DNA from: an uncultured Pelolinea sp. | Lineage (GTDB): Bacteria; Chloroflexota; Anaerolineae; Anaerolineales; Anaerolineaceae | Direction: 5' to 3' | Assembly (NCBI GenBank): GCA_937902055.1 | Contig: CALGUJ010000265.1 | Coordinates: 1-5,077 of the forward strand | DNA length: 5,077 bases | Shown: piece after piece, positions 1 to 5,077 of the stretch | Position numbering within the stretch: the first letter of the stretch is position 1 | How the letters are laid out: the number at the start of each line of letters is the position of its first letter | Notes under the pieces: generated by a model | Seen by the model: the letters and a program-made list of their open reading frames with translations, nothing else | Database searches by the model: none | What the model was told of the DNA's origin: nothing | Program-made: the position numbers and the translations under genes

Positions 1-702
1 GTTCCGCTGGTGCGGCGCTTGTATCAAAAGGGGCTGCCGTTATCTACCGGCATTGCCTTTCTGCTGGCCGCGCCGGTGATCAACCCGATCGTGATCTTCA
101 GCACCGCTTCCGCTTTCGGTTTCGGCAGTATGCTGTGGATGCGGATCGGTTTCACGGCATTGATCGCCTTCATCAGCGGGTTGATCTTCTCCAGCGCCAG
201 TTCATCCGATGAAGTGCTGCAGGCCAGCCCGGCCGTTTGCTGCGAAATTCACGAACATCATCCTGCCGAAAACGGCCAAGCAAAAGCAGGGCTTTTAGGA
301 AAAATCGAGCGCATCATGCGCGTGGCGATGGATGAGTTGTTCGAGATGGGGCGCTACCTGGTCTTTGGGGCATTGATCTCGGCAGGCATCCAGACCTTTA
401 TCCCCCAATCCATCCTGCTCAGCATCGGCGGTGGAGCGGTTCTCTCGGTTTTGGTGATGATCGCGCTGGCGGTGCTGCTATCCATCTGTTCCACGGTCGA
501 TTCCTTCATCGCCATGAGCTTTTTGGGAAGTTTCAGCACGCCTTCCATCCTGGCATTTCTGTTGTACGGTCCGATGGTGGATATCAAAAGTATCCTGATG
601 TTCACGCACGTCTTCAAACCGCGAGCGGTGCTTTACCTGTTGCTGATCCCGTTGGTGCTGACCATCATGATCAGTGTGAGTTTGAATTATTTCTGGATTT
701 AG
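1..702 (+). CDS. UPF0718-type polytopic permease (YcgR-like), 5' truncated
   Basis: The reading frame is open to the left edge, so the true start lies outside the window and the GTG at base 10 is only an internal Val. The 233 visible residues (numbered from base 1) are mostly hydrophobic. There are membrane segments near 14-36, 40-63 and 115-135, then a hydrophobic stretch from about 140 to the C-terminus. Family hallmarks visible are the motif AAPVINPIV after a basic VRRLYQKG loop, ICSTVDSFIA in the second half, and LLYGPMVDIKS near the end. These match UPF0718/DUF318 permeases such as B. subtilis YcgR (not the E. coli flagellar brake of that name). The usual first Cys motif and about a quarter of the protein should lie upstream. 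The loop near 80-87 contains Cys80, Cys81, His84, His86 and His87, a possible metal site. Six bases separate it from the next gene, the usual family partner. The substrate is unknown. Family call is firm, function is not. Confidence 0.85.
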   Translation, partial: VPLVRRLYQKGLPLSTGIAFLLAAPVINPIVIFSTASAFGFGSMLWMRIGFTALIAFISGLIFSSASSSDEVLQASPAVCCEIHEHHPAENGQAKAGLLGKIERIMRVAMDELFEMGRYLVFGALISAGIQTFIPQSILLSIGGGAVLSVLVMIALAVLLSICSTVDSFIAMSFLGSFSTPSILAFLLYGPMVDIKSILMFTHVFKPRAVLYLLLIPLVLTIMISVSLNYFWI

Positions 703-708
703 GCTGAA

Positions 709-1608
709 ATGAATCAGGAAAACAAATCCTTCTTCGCCCAATACGCAATTGTTTCAGGAATTGCTTTCTTGCTGGCAGAAAAGCTGTCCGATGGAAAGCT
801 CAGCTACTACATTAACACGCGTTTCTTCCCATTGACGATTTTTGCCATTGTGATCCTGTTATCAATGGCCTGGTTGGGACTGCTGCGCCGTCTGCAATCA
901 TTTCAAAGCCAACCAAAAGCCCGTAACTTCTTCAGATATCTGGCTGCTTTTATTCTCATTGTCTTTCCATACTTTCTGCTTTTCATTGGGGGAACGGGAT
1001 GGATGCCATTTGCCGGTCTGCTGGTTTCACTGGCGGGGGCCTTTTTGCTCCTGATTCCGGCCGGGCAAGCCCCTTCCCCAGCCGCGCAGAATGGCATCGT
1101 TCCAGCCCTGTCGCTGATCTTCATGAGCATCCCCCTGATCATCGGCTTGCTCGCGAGCGAACAACCGCTATCCAGCTCCGCTCTGGACAATCGCGGTTTA
1201 AGCCTGACCTCCACGCTGGGCAGCGGTCAAATGATCAACAGCAGCCTGAAAGTCATCGATGATGACCGCACGATTCTGGACTGGATCAAATTATTCAATT
1301 ACTCGGAGGATCACGCGCAATACGCCGGCAGTTCTGTGAACGTGATCGGTTTTATCTATCATGACGCGCGCCTGCCGGAAGGCCAATTTATGGTCAGCCG
1401 GTTCATCATCACCTGCTGCGTGGCGGACGCCTTCGCCATCGGCATGCCGGTGGAAGCGGCGGAGGGAATCAACCCGGAAGACAATACCTGGGTGAACGTT
1501 AAAGGCACCCTGGACATCGCCACGATCGACGGAAAAGCCGTTCCGTTGATCCAAGCCAGTTCAATTGAAACCGTGAGCGCCCCGGAGCAGCCGTATTTAT
1601 ACCCATGA
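709..1608 (+). CDS. TIGR03943/UPF0703-type permease partner (YcgQ-like)
   Basis: This is a 299-residue membrane protein. About five hydrophobic segments lie near residues 8-25, 38-60, 74-94, 97-117 and 131-150, followed by a soluble C-terminal domain of about 150 residues, probably extracytoplasmic. The C-terminal domain carries the family signature around the Cys pair: SRFIITCCVADA, with Cys236, Cys237 and Asp240, then WVNVKGTLDI. This matches the TIGR03943 'putative permease subunit' family (B. subtilis YcgQ), which is typically encoded beside a UPF0718 permease, as here. The ATG at 709 follows the permease stop by six bases. An AGG five bases before it is the only Shine-Dalgarno-like element, so translation may rely on reinitiation. 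The stop overlaps the next start as ATGA. The vicinal cysteines could bind a metal or form a disulfide, but this is inference. The pair's substrate is not established from this sequence. Confidence 0.87.
   Translation: MNQENKSFFAQYAIVSGIAFLLAEKLSDGKLSYYINTRFFPLTIFAIVILLSMAWLGLLRRLQSFQSQPKARNFFRYLAAFILIVFPYFLLFIGGTGWMPFAGLLVSLAGAFLLLIPAGQAPSPAAQNGIVPALSLIFMSIPLIIGLLASEQPLSSSALDNRGLSLTSTLGSGQMINSSLKVIDDDRTILDWIKLFNYSEDHAQYAGSSVNVIGFIYHDARLPEGQFMVSRFIITCCVADAFAIGMPVEAAEGINPEDNTWVNVKGTLDIATIDGKAVPLIQASSIETVSAPEQPYLYP
1605..1608 (+). promoter_or_regulatory. ATGA stop/start overlap (translational coupling)
   Basis: The TGA of the YcgQ-like gene and the ATG of the propeller gene share bases in the tetranucleotide ATGA. 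No good Shine-Dalgarno lies at normal distance; a GGAG at 1584-1587 is 17 bases away. Translation of the propeller protein is therefore probably coupled to that of the membrane subunit, which supports a shared function. Confidence 0.7.
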
Positions 1609-2972
1609 AAAAGCTCGATAGAACCGCATTGTTCGTTATCACCGCCTGCCAGATCGCATTGGGCGGCATCATCCTGTTTGGCAGCCGCCAACCGGTAAAA
1701 ATCATCTGCGAAAACCCTGATTGCGCGCAAATCAGCCCGTTGGGAAAGATTACCTTCAAATTCTCGCGGGCGGTGGATCAAGAGAAAGCAGAAGCGCTTT
1801 TACAAACCGATCCCGCCATCGCCGGTCGTTGGGAATGGCAGGATGAGCGCCACGCAACCTGGTCCGCAGCCACACCCCTCGCGGCAGGGCAGACCCTGAA
1901 AATTAATTTCAACCCCGGGAAATTGGGGAAAAACGGAGAATCTTTGGAGGAAGGGATTGCATGGGAAATGCAGGTGCGCCAACCGGCAATCCTGGCTTTG
2001 AAAACCGCTGACGACCAGGGCGCAGAAGTTTACCGCTTCGATCTGACGGGGCAGGGAGAACCCATGCAATTCAGCCAGACCGACGCAAAGGTGTTCGATT
2101 TCAACGTCGCGCCAGACGGAGAGCACGTGGTTTTATCCGTGAACAATGAAAAGAACGGCGCCGACCTGTGGGTGATCAAGCGCGACGGCAGCGGGCAGCG
2201 CAAGCTGCTTGATTGCGGCAGCGACCGCTGCAGCATGGCAACCTGGTCGCCAGCGGCCAATGAGATCGCCTATACGCGCGAAAGCAGCGGGCTCGACCCG
2301 CAGGGAAGTAAAGGCGTGCCGCGCACCTGGATAATGGACGTTGACAGTGGTGAAACCGCGCCGCTGTTTGGCGACAACCAGAAAACCGGCTACGGCCCGC
2401 TCTGGTCGCCGGACGGCCAATGGCTTTCGGTCTGGAATGGGGTGGAGGGCGGTATCCAGATCATCAACCGCCAAAACGGTGAAATTTCCCTGCTGCCAAC
2501 CCAGAGCGGCGATACCGGCTGTTGGTCGGCCGATAGCAGCGCGCTTTATTACACCAACCTGGTGATCGGTGAATCATCATTTCATAACGTCATCAGCAAA
2601 GCCGATATTGTCAACGGAACCATCCAAACCGTGATGGGCGGCAACATAGCCGGAGAGGGGTTGAGTTACGACAACCCGGCCTGCCACCCGGTCAGGAATC
2701 TGCTGGCGGCGTCCGTCCAGCCCAATCCGAAAGTTCCGGGGAAAAACCTGGTCGTGCAAAACCTGGATAGCGGCGAGGTCATCCAGGTGATGAGCGATCT
2801 GACCAAATTCCCGGGCAATTATTCCTGGAATCCCGGCGGGGAGTATCTGCTCTTTCAAATGAACGTGGTCAGCCGGGACAAGGAAGATTTTGAGATCTGG
2901 ATCCGCAATGAAGCCAGCCAGGAAACTGATTTGCTGGCCAAAGGATTTTGGTTCCCCGCCTGGCTTCCATAA
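1605..2972 (+). CDS. Membrane-anchored Ig-like plus TolB-type six-bladed propeller protein
   Basis: This is a 455-residue protein with no enzyme motif seen. After a basic MKKLDR start there is one hydrophobic segment at about 7-26, read as a signal anchor or signal peptide. Residues about 42-127 look like a bacterial Ig-like domain of the Big_5/SbsA type (KITFKFSRAVD, then paired strands). Residues about 130-455 form a TolB/PD40-like propeller. Six repeats of the blade signature 'xWSPDGxxL' centre near residues 170, 216, 269, 309, 362 and 410, some degenerate (APDG, WSPA, WSPDG, WSAD, CHPV, WNPGG). A classic blade strand, GADLWVIKRDGSG, lies between the first two. Two CX4C pairs (Cys35/Cys40 and Cys204/Cys209) could be disulfides in an exported protein. 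The ATGA overlap with the permease partner suggests an extracytoplasmic accessory or sensor for that transporter. A stand-alone binding protein is the alternative. Fold call is good, role is inferred. Confidence 0.75.
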   Translation: MKKLDRTALFVITACQIALGGIILFGSRQPVKIICENPDCAQISPLGKITFKFSRAVDQEKAEALLQTDPAIAGRWEWQDERHATWSAATPLAAGQTLKINFNPGKLGKNGESLEEGIAWEMQVRQPAILALKTADDQGAEVYRFDLTGQGEPMQFSQTDAKVFDFNVAPDGEHVVLSVNNEKNGADLWVIKRDGSGQRKLLDCGSDRCSMATWSPAANEIAYTRESSGLDPQGSKGVPRTWIMDVDSGETAPLFGDNQKTGYGPLWSPDGQWLSVWNGVEGGIQIINRQNGEISLLPTQSGDTGCWSADSSALYYTNLVIGESSFHNVISKADIVNGTIQTVMGGNIAGEGLSYDNPACHPVRNLLAASVQPNPKVPGKNLVVQNLDSGEVIQVMSDLTKFPGNYSWNPGGEYLLFQMNVVSRDKEDFEIWIRNEASQETDLLAKGFWFPAWLP

Positions 2973-3008
2973 AAACCATCCCTCACAAAACAAGGCATCG
3001 CAGAACAC

Positions 3009-4295
3009 ATGCAGGCTACTACCACGCTCTCAATACCGATGAATAAAATTCGCGATACCGCCGACGACTGGCGCAACCGCCTATGCGGTCTGAGCGCTGT
3101 TGCAGATTGCATCACAGCCGGCTCGCTCCGGCGCTGGTGCGACGCGATCGAAAAGATCGACCTGGCAGTCAGCGCTCACGCATTCAAAAATGTGCTGGAT
3201 TTCGCCGCAGCCCAGCCGGACGTTGAAACCATTTTGGCGCAGGAGGAAAAGCGCATCCTGCTGCGGCTGAACAACGGCATCCCGCTGCAGCTTTGGCTGG
3301 ACCATCCCTCCAATTTCGGCGGCCTCACGTTGGCCGCCACCGGCTCGGCCGGCCACTTTGCCCGCCTGCAAGCGCTCGCACACGCTAAAGGGTATTCGCT
3401 TACGGATAACGGGGTATTGACGCATGCCGGTGTGGGAATTGCCTGCCAAACAGAGGAACAAGTTTACCGCGAGATCGGCTTGCCATTCATCACGCCGGAA
3501 CTGCGCGAAGACCGCGGCGAAATCGAGGACGCGCAGCAAGGGAACTTGCCGGAATTGATCACGCGCGATGACCTGCACGCCGACCTGCATATGCACACCA
3601 ACTGGAGCGACGGGGATAACAGCATCCGCGAAATGGCCTTGACAGCCATCGATGCGGGTCATCAGGTCATCGCCATCTGCGATCATTCTCCTTTAGTATG
3701 CGGACGCATCTACGGCAAATCGATCAATGCCGGCAACTATCGACAGCAAAAAGAAGAAATCCAAAAAATCCAGGGCGAATTGGGAGACAAAATCCGCATC
3801 GTACGCGGCATCGAGGTGGATATCCGCCCGGACGGGACACTTGATCTGGAAGATGAAATCCTGCGTCAATTCGAACTGGTAATCGCCTCCCTTCACACAG
3901 CGCACGACCAGCCGCGCGAGACCATCACCGGACGGCTGATTAAAGCCATCCGCCATCCTTATGTCAAGATCATCGCCCACCCCAGCGGCCGCGACCTGCC
4001 CGGAAAAGGCGCCGAGGCGGATTGGGAGCAGGTTTTTAAAGCTGCCGTTGAGAACGGCAAAGTTCTGGAGATCAACAGCAACCCGCATCACCTGGATCTG
4101 AATGACCGGTTGGCCCGACAAGCCGTGGAGATGGGCGCCAAATTCTCCATCGACACCGACGCCCACCGCGCCTCGGCGCTGGTCAACCTGAAATACGGAG
4201 TCGGGATCGCCCGAAAAGCCCGTCTGCCCAGGGATGCCATTATCACCTGCCTGGAAAAAGAAGATTTGCTGCGATTCTTGAATATCGTCCGCTAG
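3009..4295 (+). CDS. PolX-like protein with degenerate palm and intact PHP domain
   Basis: This is a 428-residue protein related to the C-terminal three quarters of bacterial DNA polymerase X (about 570 residues), without the helix-hairpin-helix and fingers regions. Residues about 18-115 match the palm, with GSLRR at 38-42. The usual GDID becomes EKID (Lys49, Asp51), the third catalytic Asp is Gln94, and the YFTGS element is AATGS (109-113), so polymerase activity is unlikely. A thumb-like segment ends in LPFITPELRED. The PHP domain starts near 190. All expected metal ligands are present: His194, His196, Asp201, His226, Glu269, His296, His324, Asp384 and His386. PHP domains of PolX act as Mn-dependent 3'-5' exonucleases or phosphoesterases, so this is probably a phosphoesterase or nuclease. 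The start is uncertain: ATG 3009 has an AAGG 13 bases upstream, and Met11 (3039) is an alternative. The in-frame stop upstream is that of the propeller gene, 36 bases away. A paralogue follows. Confidence 0.82.
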   Translation: MQATTTLSIPMNKIRDTADDWRNRLCGLSAVADCITAGSLRRWCDAIEKIDLAVSAHAFKNVLDFAAAQPDVETILAQEEKRILLRLNNGIPLQLWLDHPSNFGGLTLAATGSAGHFARLQALAHAKGYSLTDNGVLTHAGVGIACQTEEQVYREIGLPFITPELREDRGEIEDAQQGNLPELITRDDLHADLHMHTNWSDGDNSIREMALTAIDAGHQVIAICDHSPLVCGRIYGKSINAGNYRQQKEEIQKIQGELGDKIRIVRGIEVDIRPDGTLDLEDEILRQFELVIASLHTAHDQPRETITGRLIKAIRHPYVKIIAHPSGRDLPGKGAEADWEQVFKAAVENGKVLEINSNPHHLDLNDRLARQAVEMGAKFSIDTDAHRASALVNLKYGVGIARKARLPRDAIITCLEKEDLLRFLNIVR

Positions 4296-4336
4296 ATCAA
4301 AATCTCCCTTTACAAAATCCGCCTAAGCCAGTAAGC

Positions 4337-4363
4337 TTTTGCACTTGTTGGATAAAATATGAT
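4337..4363 (+). promoter_or_regulatory. Weak candidate promoter for the second PHP paralogue
   Basis: A locally AT-rich stretch contains TATGAT at 4358-4363, a five-of-six match to a sigma-70 -10 box, with an overlapping TAAAAT at 4353-4358. The upstream -35 is poor: TTTTGC at 4337-4342 sits at 15 bp and TTGCAC at 4339-4344 at only 13 bp. The position in the only sizeable gap of the window favours a promoter, but the spacing argues against a standard one. Confidence 0.25.
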
Positions 4364-4366
4364 TTT

Positions 4367-4384
4367 GCGCTCTTTGTTGAGCGC
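4367..4384 (+). repeat. Perfect 6-bp inverted repeat (stem-loop) before the second PHP paralogue
   Basis: GCGCTC and GAGCGC are perfectly complementary and separated by the six bases TTTGTT. The stem ends nine bases before the ATG at 4394. No run of T follows on either strand, so it is not a typical intrinsic terminator. It could be a 5' leader hairpin affecting mRNA stability or initiation, or a palindromic protein site. A 6-bp repeat can also arise by chance. Confidence 0.4.
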
Positions 4385-4393
4385 TGAACCCGG

Positions 4394-5077
4394 ATGGTCG
4401 CACCAGTGAGTAATTACGAATTCGAACTATTTAAAAAATTCAGCAGCCACGACGCGTTCCCAATCGCAGAGGAATGGCTGGAACGCCTGAAAAGCCTGCC
4501 CGGCGTTGCGGATGGGCAGATTTCCGGCGAGCTGCGGCGCGGCAAGTATTCCATCGACCACCTCGATCTGGTACTGGCCGTGGATAATCCCGCCGCGGCG
4601 CACGCGGTCGTGCTGGACGCACTCTTTCCGCTTTACGTCCAGGAAGACAGGGAAAACTGCATCGCAGTGCTGCTGCCCTCGGGCATCAAGATGGTCATCT
4701 GGCTGGCGCCGGCAGGCACACAATACGTTTATCAACTCCTGCTGACGACCGGCTCTGAAAACCACCTGGATAAACTCACCAGCCTGGCGGCTGAAAAAGG
4801 GCTGAAATTGAATCACTCCGGCATATTTCAATCCAATTCCGCGCTCGCCTTCCATCAGGAAGAGGATATTTATAACCTGCTTGGCCTGCCCTGGATTCCG
4901 CCGGAGCTGCGGGAGAGCGGCGACCTGGCGGCGCAAATGCAAACGATGGATTTGGGCAACCTGATCCAGCGCGCGGATATCCTCTCCGACCTGCATGTGC
5001 ATTCCACCTGGAGCGACGGCAAGAACAGCATCGCAGATATGGCAGAGACGGCCATGCAATTGGGATACACCCATATC
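4394..5077 (+). CDS. Second PolX-like/PHP paralogue, 3' truncated by window end
   Basis: The frame stays open to the last base, giving 228 residues and no stop, so it is easily missed by ORF callers that need a stop. ATG 4394 is the first start after an in-frame TGA at 4385; GTG 4406 is an alternative, and neither has a clear Shine-Dalgarno. It aligns along its whole visible length with the preceding gene. The palm remnant has AEEWLERLKSLPGVA, then GELRR (45-49, where the family has GSxRR). The metal-binding GDID becomes DHLD (His56, Asp58), the third catalytic Asp is Val101, and YFTGS is LTTGS. Then come LPWIPPELRE and the start of a PHP domain with His201, His203 and Asp208 in DLHVHSTWSDG. 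The helix-hairpin-helix and fingers regions are absent here too. The rest of the PHP domain, roughly 200 residues, should lie beyond the window. Polymerase activity is unlikely and PHP phosphoesterase activity is plausible. Confidence 0.8.
   Translation, partial: MVAPVSNYEFELFKKFSSHDAFPIAEEWLERLKSLPGVADGQISGELRRGKYSIDHLDLVLAVDNPAAAHAVVLDALFPLYVQEDRENCIAVLLPSGIKMVIWLAPAGTQYVYQLLLTTGSENHLDKLTSLAAEKGLKLNHSGIFQSNSALAFHQEEDIYNLLGLPWIPPELRESGDLAAQMQTMDLGNLIQRADILSDLHVHSTWSDGKNSIADMAETAMQLGYTHI

Noticed and set aside
10..12. GTG at base 10 as the start of the permease
   Set aside because: The frame is open to base 1 and the family motif containing the first Cys residues is expected upstream, so this is an internal codon of a truncated gene.
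1605..1670. Lipoprotein signal with lipobox ITAC at Cys15 of the propeller protein
   Set aside because: The hydrophobic stretch before Cys15 is too short and the hydrophobic segment continues well past it, which fits a membrane anchor better than a lipobox.
2970..3011. Stop-codon readthrough fusing the propeller protein to the PHP protein, since both share a frame
   Set aside because: Only a single TAA separates the frames, but the 36-base linker looks non-coding and the proteins belong to different compartments; the shared frame is a one-in-three coincidence.
3081..3686. Long open frame on the minus strand, and a similar one at 4427-5074
   Set aside because: Both lie antisense inside the PolX/PHP genes. 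They resemble each other only because the sense-strand paralogues are conserved, and they have no recognisable domain.
3009..4295. Calling this gene an active DNA polymerase X
   Set aside because: The helix-hairpin-helix and fingers regions are absent and two of three catalytic carboxylates are replaced (Lys49, Gln94), so only a PolX-related PHP protein is supported.
4367..4384. Stem-loop as the intrinsic terminator of the first PHP gene
   Set aside because: The stem is short, lies over 70 bases after the stop, and is not followed by a T run on either strand.

Overview
The window holds five protein-coding genes, all on the + strand and closely packed, with no RNA genes, mobile elements or CRISPR. 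GC-moderate coding sequence, weak Shine-Dalgarno sites, a TolB-type propeller behind an Ig-like domain, and PolX/PHP-type proteins together suggest an environmental bacterium, possibly of the Chloroflexota (Anaerolineae-like). That placement is an impression from protein style, not from a marker gene.

Region 1 (1-2972) looks like one transcription unit. It starts inside a gene for a polytopic UPF0718-type permease (the family of Bacillus subtilis YcgR). Six bases later comes its usual partner, a TIGR03943/UPF0703-type membrane protein (the family of B. subtilis YcgQ). The partner's stop overlaps, as ATGA, the start of a membrane-anchored Ig-like plus six-bladed TolB-like propeller protein. 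The layout suggests a two-subunit transporter of unknown, perhaps metal-related, substrate with an extracytoplasmic accessory protein.

Region 2 (3009-5077) holds two tandem paralogues, the second cut by the window end. Each resembles the C-terminal part of bacterial family-X DNA polymerase (PolX): a remnant of the nucleotidyltransferase palm, a thumb-like segment, then a PHP metallohydrolase domain. The N-terminal helix-hairpin-helix and fingers regions are missing. Two of the three polymerase carboxylates are replaced, by different residues in each copy. The PHP metal ligands are intact wherever they can be seen. The pair therefore looks like PHP phosphoesterases or nucleases built on a dead polymerase scaffold.

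The 98-base gap between the paralogues (4296-4393) is the only sizeable non-coding stretch. It is AT-richer than its surroundings and has a weak promoter-like sequence and a perfect 6-bp stem-loop just before the second paralogue, which may therefore be transcribed separately.
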